Shown here: in pieces, positions 24,701 through 33,800 of the stretch
How the letters are laid out: each line of letters opens with the position of its first letter
Numbering within the stretch: position 1 is the first letter of the stretch
Assembly: GCF_000974425.1 (NCBI RefSeq)
Contig: NZ_CP010429.1
Coordinates: 6,965,353 to 7,029,352, forward strand
From: Spirosoma radiotolerans
GTDB lineage: Bacteria; Bacteroidota; Bacteroidia; Cytophagales; Spirosomataceae
Direction: 5' to 3'
Length of the DNA: 64,000 bases
The notes under the pieces: model-generated
Seen by the model: only the letters and a program-made list of their open reading frames with translations
Database searches by the model: none
What the model was told of the DNA's origin: nothing
Position numbers and translations under genes: made by a program

Positions 24701-27430
24701 CCGGCGTTTGGTCGTGTATTTAATGCGTGATTGATTCCCATCACCTTCCTTTTCAATAACGGTCTGGTACTCGTAGCGGACAACCTCGACCAGCGCCGAA
24801 GCCGACGAGCGCACCTGACCCGCCGGGTCAAGAGCAACCAGATCAGCGGCAAGGGGTGAGTTCGTGGCAACGTAACTGGTCGGTATTCGGGTGCCAAAAA
24901 ACGTGTCCTGCGTCAGCACGTCCAGCCGCCGGAGCCGATTAACCGGGCGACCATTCTCGTCGAAGACGGTTACGAAGAGTTTGCCTTCCAGCAAGCCAAT
25001 GTCCTGATAGAGCCCAGAAATGGGAAATTTCTCGCTGGCCTGGCCATTGGCATTCGTTCGGCCCTGACGGAGTTCTTTCGGAAACACATCGGTTTTCGCT
25101 TCGTCGCCCGTTGGCGACTGGCCGTTGGCGATGCTAAAATCATAGTCGCCAAATCCTTTGGGGACGAACGCCTTTCGTTTCAGTTGCAACTCCACTTCAT
25201 AGTTCCGATCGGATGCGGGCGGACCGAACAAGTTCATGGCTGTCAACGAAAGTGTGACCGTTTGCCCGGCCTTATAGATCGCGGGTATGGTTGGGTCGGT
25301 CTGTCGATCCGTCGCTACATCCACCTTGATCCGATCCGGTATAAACTCTTCGACACTGATTGGCTCCGAGGTCAGCAGGACATTATTGGCGTTCAACACC
25401 TCAAGGGTGTAGGTGCCGGTTACGGCCGCCGGGTCGAGCAATACATCCGTGACCACGGCTCCCTGGGCATTGGTTGTTTTGCGGAACACCCGTACTTCAC
25501 GGCCATTGGGCGCCAAAAGACGAACCAGCACGGGCACTTCGCCCACGCTTTGCCAGCTCTGCGACCGAATGATCGTGTTGACGTGTATTGTTTCGCCGGG
25601 GCGGTAAATGTTACGGTCGCCGTATACGAACGCATCAAAACCCGATTCGTTATCGCGTTTCCCATCGACCTCAAACCGGGAAGTTTCGACTCGTGTATCG
25701 GGCAAAAACAGAAAGTTGAAATCGTCCTGATCCGATAGCCTTCCGGCTGCGGTGCTGGTGATGCTGGCCGTTAAGAGAGCGATCTTGAAGCCGGGTGCTT
25801 TCTCGCTTACCTTCTCGAATTTGACGAAGCCAGTGCCATCTGTTTTCAGGGTATATACCGATTGGTTGTTGCTACTGATCAGGGTTATCTCAACACTTTG
25901 CAGGGGTTCGCCGGTGCGGATCGAGTTGGCCCAAACCAGTACTTCGTCGTTTGTATGACGCGCCACCAGACCAATGTCAGACACCGATACCAACTGGCTA
26001 GCCTGCAAATAAGCCTCATCTTTCGAGGATACTGAAACAAGATAAACGCCCCTTAAGGGATGCTCCCGGAGTGGACCCTCCCGGAAGGTATTGTTCTGGT
26101 CGGGTAAGGCCAGGTTCAACGCCGATACGCCCCGGACTTTAGGCAGGTCGGTAGTTTCGATGGTTTTGTTAACCAGCACATCGCTCAAGTCGCCGGCTTC
26201 GTCGTCGCTGTAGTTGAACGAACCGGATGGACCCCACTCGCCGTTGGCTTTTTCCTGATACTCCTCATACCGGTTGGCGCGTAGGTAATTGAGGATATTA
26301 TTTTCGTACACCTTCGCAATTTTGACTTGTACTTTAGGGACGTTAACAATAGCAAGGCCAATGTTTCGGGCTCCTTTTGACGATAGGTACAGCGCTTTTT
26401 TATTGGCGAACTGAATACTGGCGGGCATTTTCCCGAAAAACAGATCACGGGTAGTAGGCTCTTCCAGTTTTGTGCCTAATACGCCCCGAATCTGATCCGT
26501 CAACGTCAGGACATACGTGTCTGTTTCGGTGAAGTTTCCGCGAATAATGAAGCCGTTTTCCGTCAGCTCAGCCGTTGTCTCGACCTGCGGCTGGATGGTG
26601 TAGTACTGACTGAGGTCGCCTGCCTGCAATTCCTGCGTGGTAATGACCTTGACGACGCCCGTATTGTTGTCGAAACTGGTTTGTACGTCGGCGATCTCAA
26701 TCTTGAAACGGGATGGTAACGTACTGGTTTCTTCGATGACTTCTTTGCTGACAAAGGCCGTGTTGGGCACCTTTATCCCTTTGCCAAGTTTTATCGCCAG
26801 GGGCTGCTCGTTCTTCAAGGCAGGTGCGTTCGTAAGCGTTAACGCAATCGAATGCTGGGCATCGTTTGGCGCGCTTACTACCGTGAGCGGTTTTTCGTCC
26901 GACGAAACGGCTACTTTTTCAACCACGTTTGCGGCCGAAACCGGATAGTTGAAATTCAGGCGGGTTTTGGCCACGGGCTGACCCGTTTCCCGCGCGCGCG
27001 ACCACCAGTTCTCGACACCCGTCAGTTGCAGATACGGGGTATGAAAGGCAATGGCGTCGCCCGAAATTTTCAGGTCTTTTTTGTCCGAGTGCTTCAGTAA
27101 ATCGTCGGTCAATTCGGCCCGGTAGTCCGTAGCGGCCTCAAAGGCAAGAGCGGGCGAGAAAACCAGTTCGTTGGGAGCCGTCCATTTGAATTTTCCACGA
27201 ACGGCCGGAATAAAGCGCACATATTGAGTCGAATCCCACTCGCCGAATTGACTGGTTGGGCCGACATTTTTATTGAACGTAAAGATCAGGTTCTGGGTCT
27301 GTTGAACCTCATCATCGAAATTGCGTCCTACAACCGATATGTCGTTGAAGGGTAAGTGCGAACAATGAAAGAATAAAATAGATAGGGTGCTAATTAAGAG
27401 GATGTTACGAAGGTGGGAAAGCGTTTTCAT
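21794..27430 (-). CDS. Bacterial alpha-2-macroglobulin-family lipoprotein
   Basis: An 1878-aa envelope protein with a lipoprotein signal peptide (lipobox ILFFHC, near residue 23). It has the macroglobulin-type multi-domain layout: N-terminal MG domains; an MG2-like part with GERNIYRPGE-like sequence (YGDRNIYRPGETIHV); and the alpha-2-macroglobulin region around DIPQFSGDLRVMAVAY. The thioester motif GCLEQ is intact at C1390-Q1393 within YPHGCLEQTISKAFPQLYF, followed by the alpha-alpha toroid. Family members trap attacking proteases covalently and are thought to protect the periplasm after cell-wall breach. The nearby pbpC-like gene (28029-30392) fits this, because the two are commonly linked in bacteria. 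A small NTF2-like gene sits between them. Confidence 0.94.
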   Translation of the reverse strand: MKTLSHLRNILLISTLSILFFHCSHLPFNDISVVGRNFDDEVQQTQNLIFTFNKNVGPTSQFGEWDSTQYVRFIPAVRGKFKWTAPNELVFSPALAFEAATDYRAELTDDLLKHSDKKDLKISGDAIAFHTPYLQLTGVENWWSRARETGQPVAKTRLNFNYPVSAANVVEKVAVSSDEKPLTVVSAPNDAQHSIALTLTNAPALKNEQPLAIKLGKGIKVPNTAFVSKEVIEETSTLPSRFKIEIADVQTSFDNNTGVVKVITTQELQAGDLSQYYTIQPQVETTAELTENGFIIRGNFTETDTYVLTLTDQIRGVLGTKLEEPTTRDLFFGKMPASIQFANKKALYLSSKGARNIGLAIVNVPKVQVKIAKVYENNILNYLRANRYEEYQEKANGEWGPSGSFNYSDDEAGDLSDVLVNKTIETTDLPKVRGVSALNLALPDQNNTFREGPLREHPLRGVYLVSVSSKDEAYLQASQLVSVSDIGLVARHTNDEVLVWANSIRTGEPLQSVEITLISSNNQSVYTLKTDGTGFVKFEKVSEKAPGFKIALLTASITSTAAGRLSDQDDFNFLFLPDTRVETSRFEVDGKRDNESGFDAFVYGDRNIYRPGETIHVNTIIRSQSWQSVGEVPVLVRLLAPNGREVRVFRKTTNAQGAVVTDVLLDPAAVTGTYTLEVLNANNVLLTSEPISVEEFIPDRIKVDVATDRQTDPTIPAIYKAGQTVTLSLTAMNLFGPPASDRNYEVELQLKRKAFVPKGFGDYDFSIANGQSPTGDEAKTDVFPKELRQGRTNANGQASEKFPISGLYQDIGLLEGKLFVTVFDENGRPVNRLRRLDVLTQDTFFGTRIPTSYVATNSPLAADLVALDPAGQVRSSASALVEVVRYEYQTVIEKEGDGNQSRIKYTTKRREKSVYANTLLFKAGKAAFRYVPTVSGEYEIRVRRPGAAATAYATTHFYAYGFGSTSASSFDVSQEGQVLMTLDKPIYQTGDKANVLFKAPFDGKLLVTVERNRVLEQHWLTTTNKSAEWSFSVGADHLPNVYVTATLIRAIDGTNLPLTVAHGFAPVSVQDPDTKLPVTLTAVGQSRSKTKQIVRIKTVADAQVTVAVVDEGILQLKNFKTPDPHGFFYQKRALEVDSHDLYALLYPELSLKSTSSVGGDGYDLERRVNPLSNGRVRLVALWSGILKTGSDGQAEFSVDIPQFSGDLRVMAVAYKDNAFGSANTNMKVADPIVISTGVPRFLTPGDNLELPVNLSNTTKQPATVTARLSLTGPLATDSVSTQKLTIQPGRESRALFRISAKQAIGAGAITITVNGLNETFTEKTEVTVRPAASLQKTTLSGAVAAGSTQALQLASGFLPGTAQASITLSRSPVAQYVRELSYLLGYPHGCLEQTISKAFPQLYFADLSKQVSANTYFVRAGESDLNPASNVRQAIQKVEGLQIQNGGFSMWPGMIVDGSTTGSTVDPWATAYTVHFLAEAQEAGYEVRSSVLSSAIDYLTTLTNSPATENAVTVDEGQTGTRIVKQVASRTSIYALYALAVAGKPNRSAMNYYKDAALRQSSGALTTDSRYLLASAFFRVGDTRSYVALLPRRFSDNTTGRQTGGSYASPLRNLALVLDALVDTDRDNIQIPTLARQLATALKQSTYLNTQEAAFSFLALGKLARQTANSTATATLTAAGKPLGTLSNTLVNIKRVPTNVPLSLSAKGSGNVYYFAQSEGVPASGKISAEDNGLQVRRQYLSRDGKPMNAIRQNDLVVVKITLVSTNGLNVDNVVVTDLLPAGLEVENPRLTGSLGRDAGDMAWISKSTTGPLARPAHFDLRDDRINFYTTATGTQRTFYYLARAVSKGRFVVGPVSADAMYNAEYRSYNGAGTLLIR

Positions 27431-27524
27431 GCATGGTGGTTATGAGGGGCCGAAGATAGACGAAAACGCCCACTCAGGATTCATAAGTGGGCCGAATTTC
27501 AGCGTGTCACTTACTGAACGGTTA

Positions 27525-27959
27525 TTAACGTGCGGGCGTAAACTGCACATTGACGATTTTCCAGATGCCAGCCTGTTTGGCGATCACCACCGAAAACGTA
27601 ACACTATTGTCAAACGCCTGTCCCTGAATGTTGCCCTTCGATTTCCAGGTGCCCGTCATGACCGCCGAGTCGTTGTTATATACGCGCGTAACCTCATCCG
27701 AAACGTCACCCGTTTCGATAATGAACGCCCCGCCACTCACCCCCTGAACCAGTAAATCGCCATCTATGGATTGTCCATCGAAGCTGATCACCTCCAGATC
27801 ACTCGAAATCAAACTCTCTACAGTTTTGCTGTCTTCATCGAGCAAAGCTTTGAAAAACGCATGGCCAAGTGCGGTAGGATCTTGCGAGGCTGCTGCCTGT
27901 TGGGCAAAAGCAGTGGTTGTAAACAACAGGGCGATCAGCGAAGAGAAAACGTAATTCAT
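27525..27959 (-). CDS. Small secreted NTF2/SnoaL-like protein
   Basis: A 144-aa protein with a signal peptide (cleavage near AFAQQA). The mature part has the alpha+beta cone pattern of NTF2/DUF4440-like proteins: a helical start (DPTALGHAFFKALLDEDS), then strands ending in IWKIVNVQFTPAR. Catalytic residues cannot be assigned. It lies between the macroglobulin-like gene and the PBP1C gene on the same strand, 94 bp from the former and 69 bp from the latter, so it may be cotranscribed. Whether it works with them is unknown. Confidence 0.75.
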   Translation of the reverse strand: MNYVFSSLIALLFTTTAFAQQAAASQDPTALGHAFFKALLDEDSKTVESLISSDLEVISFDGQSIDGDLLVQGVSGGAFIIETGDVSDEVTRVYNNDSAVMTGTWKSKGNIQGQAFDNSVTFSVVIAKQAGIWKIVNVQFTPAR

Positions 27960-28028
27960 TAGGTTGCTAATTAGCTTTTTACGGGAAAAGCGTGAATGAA
28001 TTATAAAAAAAGCAAAATCAATAAATCG

Positions 28029-30392
28029 TTACTCATTTTTGATGATCACCCGAATATCACGGCTCTGTCCCCGGTCATCGGCGCAGGAGATTTTCAGCAG
28101 CCCCGGGCGTGGTTTGAAAAAGACCGCTTCCGTAGGTTTAGCCCGGCGGTAAAGCTTATCGTTTAAGTACCAGAACACGGTTTGCACACCCGTAGGAACC
28201 TGACAGGCCAACTCCAGTTCGGTCTGTTGTTTTGGGTTGATGAAGTACTCACTTCCGTTATTCAGACTCGTGATCAGCGGCCCCGCCTGCTCTGCGTTCT
28301 GACTACCAAACACGCGTTCACAAGCGGGATTATGTGGCGGGACGGCTTCGATGGGAATACTGTGGCTTTGGTAAAACGCCCTGATTTCAGGGGATACATT
28401 CGGATAGTCCCGGCGTACCGCGCCAGAATCGGGCATACAATGGGCGCAGTAAGAGATTGTTCGGGCTTCGTTGGTGAAAACGGCTTTCCGGTGCTGGCAT
28501 CGCCGATACCGGGAAATGCCCATGATGCAATAGTCGGTAACTGGATTCGTACAAAACTCACCCGGAACGTCGCCCGTTTCGGGGCAGATAAGTCGGCTGC
28601 TCAGTTTGGTGGCGGCTTTGGGTATCTTAAACCAACCCGTCGGTGCGTTGTAGTCCAGTACGTTGAAAAGCTGAAACAACAACGGTGTGGCCGTATTGGC
28701 GCCACTCAGTTCCGCTACCCCCGCCCCCGAAAAATTACCCACCCAAACGCCAATGGTGTACCGTTGATTATACCCAATGCTCCACGCATCGCGCCGACCG
28801 TATGACGTTCCGGTTTTCCAGGCAATCCGTGGCAGGTGATAGCTGTTGTCGAAATTATTGGGTAAGTCAGGCCGGGTAATCTGGGTAAGCGTATGCGTGA
28901 CCAGGTAGGCGGCTTCGGGCGAGAGGAGAGAAACTGACTCTGTTCGGCGGTCCGATGAGGTGAACACCAGTGGGCTCACCTGCCCTTCATTCGCCAGACC
29001 GGTATATAAGCGCGTCATCTCTTCGAGCGTAACGCCACACCCGCCCAGAATCATGGAAAGCCCCAGCGCTTTTGCCTGTTTCCTGATGGCCGAAAAACCC
29101 GCTTTTTGAAGCGTCGAAACGAGGGCCGGAGTGCCTACTTCTTTTAGTAACGCAACTGCCGGAATGTTGAGCGAGTTGGCCAGCGCAAATTCTGCCGTGA
29201 CGGGACCATTGAAGCGCCGGTCGTAGTTGTCGGGTTCATAACCACCGAAGTTAGTGGGCACATCGGCTAGTTTTGTTTTAGGGGTGATAATGCCTGCGTC
29301 GAAGGCTAACCCGTACAGCAATGGTTTCAGCGCACTCCCCGGCGACCGTATCGCCCGGACACCATCGACCTGCCCGCCATCGAATGTATTGCCAAAATCG
29401 GCCGAGCCGACATAGGCAACCACCTCATGGGATAGGTTATCCACAATTAGCACTGCCGAATTGTGGATATTATAGGCCCGAATACGGTTGGCATATTGCT
29501 GTACCAGCCGCTCGGCCGTTGACTGTATCGTTGGGGAAAGAGATGAGCGAATGATGGGCAGGTCGCGGTTTTCGAGCCGAAGTCGACGCGACAGGTGCGG
29601 TGCCCGTTGGGGTGCTTCCCGCCGATAGGCCACGAGTGGTTCATTCAGCGCATCGGCAATCGTGGTTTCATTAAAAAGATGACTCGTTCGGAAGCGGGCA
29701 AGCCAGCGGTTTCGCTCCTGCACGACCAGTGCATTGTGGATACCCAGTCGTAAACTCGATGGTCGGTTTGGGATAATGGTCAGCGTTGTCAGTTCGGCCA
29801 GACTCAGCAGGGCGGGTGATTTGCCAAAATAGAGAAGTGACGCTGATTTAAGCCCTTCAATGTTACCGCCGTATGGAATCAAATTTAAGTACAGCTGCAG
29901 AATCTCGTCTTTCGAATAATGAAGTTCGAGTTGCAGAGCCCGGAATAGCTCGATGAATTTGCTGATATAGGTTCGTTCGCGTGGTTCGAGCAGGCGAACG
30001 GTTTGCATGGTAATGGTCGAAGCCCCCGATGTTCGTCGGCCTGTCAGCAGGTTTCGGGCAGCTGCCCGGATCATCGCTATGGGGTTGAAACCCGGATGGT
30101 ACCAGAAATATTTGTCTTCCTTAAAGAGAATGGCGTTGCGGAGAGTGGGCGTAATGTCGTCTAGTTCAGCATACATTCGCCATTTGTCGTCGCGGCTCAG
30201 AAAGGCGTGTAAAATAGAGCCGTCACGAGCGGTAATGATGGTTGAGTAGGGAACACGATTGCGGATCGGAAAGGAAAAATCCAGACCGAAAAAAATCAAT
30301 AGCGCCACCAGAAGGGTTTTCACTAGACGGTATTTTGCCAACCGTTTGATGATACCACGTACATTGCTCATTATTGACCCGAACATCGCCAT
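28029..30392 (-). CDS. pbpC: Penicillin-binding protein 1C (bifunctional glycosyltransferase/transpeptidase)
   Basis: A 787-aa inner-membrane peptidoglycan enzyme with one N-terminal helix (about 24-41). The GT51 glycosyltransferase domain has E92 in KEDKYFWYHPGF and the motif TSGASTITMQ. The transpeptidase domain has the catalytic S353 in the SxxK box (SALK of SPGSALKPLLYG), the SxN box (SLN) and the KTGT box (WKTGTSYGRRDAW). A BiPBP_C domain closes the protein (about 690-787). PBP1C proteins are auxiliary peptidoglycan polymerases. Association with an alpha-2-macroglobulin gene is known from proteobacterial yfhM-pbpC. Several in-frame ATGs (residues 1, 3, 8) make the exact start uncertain. 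Confidence 0.94.
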   Translation of the reverse strand: MAMFGSIMSNVRGIIKRLAKYRLVKTLLVALLIFFGLDFSFPIRNRVPYSTIITARDGSILHAFLSRDDKWRMYAELDDITPTLRNAILFKEDKYFWYHPGFNPIAMIRAAARNLLTGRRTSGASTITMQTVRLLEPRERTYISKFIELFRALQLELHYSKDEILQLYLNLIPYGGNIEGLKSASLLYFGKSPALLSLAELTTLTIIPNRPSSLRLGIHNALVVQERNRWLARFRTSHLFNETTIADALNEPLVAYRREAPQRAPHLSRRLRLENRDLPIIRSSLSPTIQSTAERLVQQYANRIRAYNIHNSAVLIVDNLSHEVVAYVGSADFGNTFDGGQVDGVRAIRSPGSALKPLLYGLAFDAGIITPKTKLADVPTNFGGYEPDNYDRRFNGPVTAEFALANSLNIPAVALLKEVGTPALVSTLQKAGFSAIRKQAKALGLSMILGGCGVTLEEMTRLYTGLANEGQVSPLVFTSSDRRTESVSLLSPEAAYLVTHTLTQITRPDLPNNFDNSYHLPRIAWKTGTSYGRRDAWSIGYNQRYTIGVWVGNFSGAGVAELSGANTATPLLFQLFNVLDYNAPTGWFKIPKAATKLSSRLICPETGDVPGEFCTNPVTDYCIMGISRYRRCQHRKAVFTNEARTISYCAHCMPDSGAVRRDYPNVSPEIRAFYQSHSIPIEAVPPHNPACERVFGSQNAEQAGPLITSLNNGSEYFINPKQQTELELACQVPTGVQTVFWYLNDKLYRRAKPTEAVFFKPRPGLLKISCADDRGQSRDIRVIIKNE

Positions 30393-30473
30393 ACAGGGTG
30401 TTACTTCTCGTTAGCCTTTGGTCTCAGAGAAGAATACCTACATTCCTTGACCAATAAAACCTTACGTTAACAA

Positions 30474-31868
30474 ATGACCATTCAATTCTTCGGTGCCGCC
30501 CGAACGGTAACGGGTAGCAAGCACTTGATTACCACCACCAGCGGTACACAAATTTTGCTCGATTGCGGGCTGTTCCAGGGCATTGATACCGACGAGCTTA
30601 ACCAGCAGTTCGGCTTTGATCCGGCTCAGGTCGACTACATGGTGCTTTCGCATGCCCACATTGACCACACTGGCTTGATTCCCCGACTGGTACGGCAGGG
30701 ATTTCAGGGACCAATTTACACGACTTCATCCACAATTGATCTCTGTGAAGTTATGCTCATGGACAGCGCCCGGATTCAGGAGCGCGATCTGGAACGAGTC
30801 AACCAGCGCCGTACCCGCCGGGGGCAGCCCGAAATCGAACCCCTTTACGACGAAAACGACGTGCAGCGGGCACTCAATCAAATGCAGGCCGTTGAGTATG
30901 ATAAGCCGTTTGTTGTTTGCGATGGCGTGACGGCCTTGCTGACCGATGCCGGTCATCTACTCGGAAGTGCGTCGGTTAGTCTGACGATTCGGGAAGGGAA
31001 TGTCGATAAAAAACTGTTTTTCAGTGGCGACATTGGCCGCCCCGACGACAAAATTCTGCGCTCGCCCCAACCGTTTCCCCAGGCCGATTACATCATTTGC
31101 GAATCGACCTATGGCGACCGGCTCCACGAAGCGGAACCTGATATGAAAGCCCACTTACTGCGTATTGTACAGCAAACCTGTGTTGAAGGCCGAGGCAAAC
31201 TGATCATTCCGGCTTTCGCCGTCGACCGTACGCAGGAGTTGATTTACGCGCTCGACCAGTTATCGAGCGAAGGGCGATTACCACGTTTGCCCGTTTATAT
31301 CGATAGTCCGATGTCTGTAAAAGCTACGGATGTCATGCGCGATCACGAAGAGGATTTCAATCCTGACATTCTGGCCTATATCAAGAAAGATGGCGACGCC
31401 TTTCAGTTTCCTAATCTGCATTACATAACGGATGTTGAGGAATCGAAGGCTATTAACGATCTGAAAGAACCATGCATCATCATTGCCCCGTCAGGGATGG
31501 CCGAAGCCGGTCGGATCAAGCACCACATCAAGAATAATATTGGCAAGGCCAGTACGACTATTTTGCTCGTTGGCTATGCTTCACCTAACAGCTTAGGGGG
31601 TGCTCTGAAGCGGGGCGATAAGGAAGTAACCATTTTTGGCGAACGGTATGCCGTTGTCGCTCATGTTGCCATAATGGATTCCTTCTCGGCGCATGGTGAT
31701 TATCAGGAAATGCTGCACTTTTTGAGTTGCCAGGATGCCGCCAAGGTTAAATCCCTGTTTCTCGTGCATGGTGAATATGACAAACAATTGATCTGGAAAG
31801 GCCACTTGCAGGCCGCTGGGTTTCAACACATCGAGATACCAGAGATGCGTCAGAAAGTGACGCTGTAA
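30474..31868 (+). CDS. Beta-CASP metallo-beta-lactamase-fold RNase-like protein
   Basis: A 464-aa cytoplasmic protein of the CPSF/beta-CASP group. The N-terminal metallo-beta-lactamase fold has the zinc motif H60-A-H62-I-D64-H65 (LSHAHIDHTGL), then TDAGHLLGSAS and FSGDIGRPDD. The beta-CASP part has ESTYGDR, YIDSPMSVKAT and PSGMAEAGRIKHH. The C-terminal RNA-specificity segment ends with SFSAHGDYQEML and VHGE. Such proteins are endo- or 5'-3' exoribonucleases. The start ATG is 81 bp from the divergent pbpC start. The target RNA is unknown. Confidence 0.92.
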   Translation: MTIQFFGAARTVTGSKHLITTTSGTQILLDCGLFQGIDTDELNQQFGFDPAQVDYMVLSHAHIDHTGLIPRLVRQGFQGPIYTTSSTIDLCEVMLMDSARIQERDLERVNQRRTRRGQPEIEPLYDENDVQRALNQMQAVEYDKPFVVCDGVTALLTDAGHLLGSASVSLTIREGNVDKKLFFSGDIGRPDDKILRSPQPFPQADYIICESTYGDRLHEAEPDMKAHLLRIVQQTCVEGRGKLIIPAFAVDRTQELIYALDQLSSEGRLPRLPVYIDSPMSVKATDVMRDHEEDFNPDILAYIKKDGDAFQFPNLHYITDVEESKAINDLKEPCIIIAPSGMAEAGRIKHHIKNNIGKASTTILLVGYASPNSLGGALKRGDKEVTIFGERYAVVAHVAIMDSFSAHGDYQEMLHFLSCQDAAKVKSLFLVHGEYDKQLIWKGHLQAAGFQHIEIPEMRQKVTL

Positions 31869-31902
31869 ATAAAGACATGGCTTTTGCTGAATCCCGATAA
31901 AA

Positions 31903-31938
31903 CACAAATCCCCCGGCTTGATAGCCGGGGGATTTGTG
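31903..31938. terminator. Shared hairpin terminator between convergent genes
   Basis: Sixteen-base perfect arms (CACAAATCCCCCGGCT and its complement) flank a 4-base loop. It lies 34 bp after the stop of the beta-CASP gene and 21 bp after the stop of the convergent small gene. The T-run is better on the minus strand. It probably stops transcription from both sides. Confidence 0.75.
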
Positions 31939-31959
31939 TAGAGAAAACGGATAACACCG

Positions 31960-32163
31960 TCAGGTGAACCGTACCCGGGCGAAACGACGATTTAAAACAG
32001 CACGATACATTTTGCCAAACTGGACATAACACCAGCGTTTAAGTTGCTTTACCTCTTTTGGAATGAGCATTTTGATGGCTTTAGCCAGCTCTTTATCAAA
32101 AAGATTTTTATCAAAACTTACCTTCTGAAGGATCGTTTTGATATACTCAAGCATGGAAAGCAT
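31960..32163 (-). CDS. Small conserved-looking hypothetical protein
   Basis: A 67-aa protein, mostly helical and basic (for example EYIKTILQKVSFDKNLFDKE, then KQLKRWCYVQFG). It starts MLSMLEYIK, so either the first or the fourth residue may be the true start. It has its own terminator at 31903-31938. The composition and ordered hydrophobic pattern look like a real gene and I recall similar short proteins in related genomes, but the function is unknown. No signal peptide or membrane segment is visible. Confidence 0.65.
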   Translation of the reverse strand: MLSMLEYIKTILQKVSFDKNLFDKELAKAIKMLIPKEVKQLKRWCYVQFGKMYRAVLNRRFARVRFT

Positions 32164-32224
32164 AGGGTAACATATTTTCGGTTGAAGAAGCTAGGATATT
32201 GAAAGAGGTTGGACAGTTCGTTCT

Positions 32225-32232
32225 TATCTTTG
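32225..32232 (+). promoter_or_regulatory. Candidate -7 box for the BatD-like gene
   Basis: TATCTTTG matches the Bacteroidota consensus TAnnTTTG and lies 51 bp before the ATG at 32284. A TTG at the ideal -33 spacing is not obvious; the nearest one is 23 bases upstream. Confidence 0.4.
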
Positions 32233-32283
32233 GTACCTTAATTCGTAACGGCTGATTTCATACATTGTTGCTCAAAATTAATA

Positions 32284-33735
32284 ATGTTTCTTGCAATATT
32301 CCGAAAAGTTGTTGTATTATTTTTTTGTTTCCTTTTCTCGGGATTTGGGCAATCTATTGATAATCTGTCATCTATCGAATTAGGCTCCACAACTTTTCCG
32401 ATTGAACGGCCCTTTACCATTTCGCTCATCATTCCGAACAGCGAAACTCGTGCCACAGTCACGTTTCCTGACATTGCTGGCTTCGTTAAAAAAGGTACCT
32501 CAACCAGCGTGACACCAGTCGAGGTAGGGGGCAAAATGCTTACTAGCCAGGTTATTACACAGAACTACCAGGCAAAAGCGCCTGGTCGCTTTCGGTTGCC
32601 ACCATTCACCATTATGATGAACGGTGAAATAGTCCGTTCGGAAGGGGCGACCCTCATTGTTCAACCGTCGGCAACTTTGTCAGTACCGGGTAGCGCAACC
32701 CTCAATACAGTTGCGGTGGTACCCGAAGGAGCGGCATTTTTGTCACTTCGGGCGTCCAGGCAAGCCATTTATACAGGCGCCGAAGTTGGGCTAACCTTGT
32801 CTTTTTTTGTTGCGGATAATTATCCCTACGAACTTAGCTTTCACGCGCTCGATAAACAGTTGCAGACAATTGTTAAAAAAATTCGTCCCGCTAATTCGTG
32901 GGAGGAAAATGTGCCGATCAATGACTTGAAACCGATTCCAGTTGTTATACGCAAAAAGAAGTTTAGAGAGTACCGGATTTTTCAGTCTGTCTTCTTTCCA
33001 TTGTCCAATCAATCCCTGCGCATTCCTGCCGTATCGCTTCAATTAAACCGTCGGCCAGTTATTGGTCCGCCATCCCCCCAGCCCGAGACCGCCGTATTTA
33101 CCAGTCAGCCCCTTATTGTTAGTGTCAAGTCACTGCCGGTTCATCCCTTGCGGGGGCGCGTACCAGTCGGAACGTTTCGACTGGAAGAAGCCCTGGAGCG
33201 GCAGCATGTGGTTGCCGGGAAGAGTGTGCGCTACACGTTCTCTATTTCCGGCAAAGGTAATATTGCCACCTTGCCAGAACCCGGATTACTGAACGGACGA
33301 TCCGAAATTGATATCTTTCCACCGGAAGCAAAACACAACATCACGCATGGCGGGAGTGAGATAACCGGCCGAAAAACGTTTACGTATTACATTGTTCCAC
33401 ACCAAAATGGGTCGGTTACGTTGGCGAATTACTTTCAATGGGTTTACTTCGATCCGCAAACGGCTCGTTACGACACGCTTCGGCCCCAATTACAACTTCA
33501 GGTTGGGGGCAATGGAGCGGGGGTTGTAACGAACACAAACATAACCAGTAGTTCAATAGTCACGAACGGCGAGACTGTTCCGGGCACACCGGTGGTCAAT
33601 TCAATCTATGCTGGTATCGAAGGAATGGACAGCACCCGGCAGCCGGTTAGTGTTTCAGTACTTATTCGATCAGTAGCTAATGTGTTGATTTTGATCATGT
33701 TGCTGGGTATGGTTTTTGTGTTGATTAAAAAATAA
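32284..33735 (+). CDS. BatD-like membrane protein
   Basis: A 483-aa protein with an N-terminal signal peptide (near FSGFGQ) and one C-terminal membrane helix (about 460-480), so most of it lies in the periplasm. It has the beta-sandwich pattern and wording of BatD proteins. The N-terminal part binds as an Ig-like domain (FPIERPFTISLII). A second domain contains GKSVRYTFSISGKGNIATLPEP, typical of the family. BatD normally belongs to the batABCDE (MoxR/VWA) envelope-stress operon, but here none of those partners is nearby: the next gene is chorismate synthase. It may be a stand-alone paralog. Confidence 0.8.
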   Translation: MFLAIFRKVVVLFFCFLFSGFGQSIDNLSSIELGSTTFPIERPFTISLIIPNSETRATVTFPDIAGFVKKGTSTSVTPVEVGGKMLTSQVITQNYQAKAPGRFRLPPFTIMMNGEIVRSEGATLIVQPSATLSVPGSATLNTVAVVPEGAAFLSLRASRQAIYTGAEVGLTLSFFVADNYPYELSFHALDKQLQTIVKKIRPANSWEENVPINDLKPIPVVIRKKKFREYRIFQSVFFPLSNQSLRIPAVSLQLNRRPVIGPPSPQPETAVFTSQPLIVSVKSLPVHPLRGRVPVGTFRLEEALERQHVVAGKSVRYTFSISGKGNIATLPEPGLLNGRSEIDIFPPEAKHNITHGGSEITGRKTFTYYIVPHQNGSVTLANYFQWVYFDPQTARYDTLRPQLQLQVGGNGAGVVTNTNITSSSIVTNGETVPGTPVVNSIYAGIEGMDSTRQPVSVSVLIRSVANVLILIMLLGMVFVLIKK

Positions 33736-33800
33736 ACTTGGGCTGAAAGACGGGTTGTCTTTTGGTTACTAATCGGGGATGAAGTCCCAAAACAGGTAGC

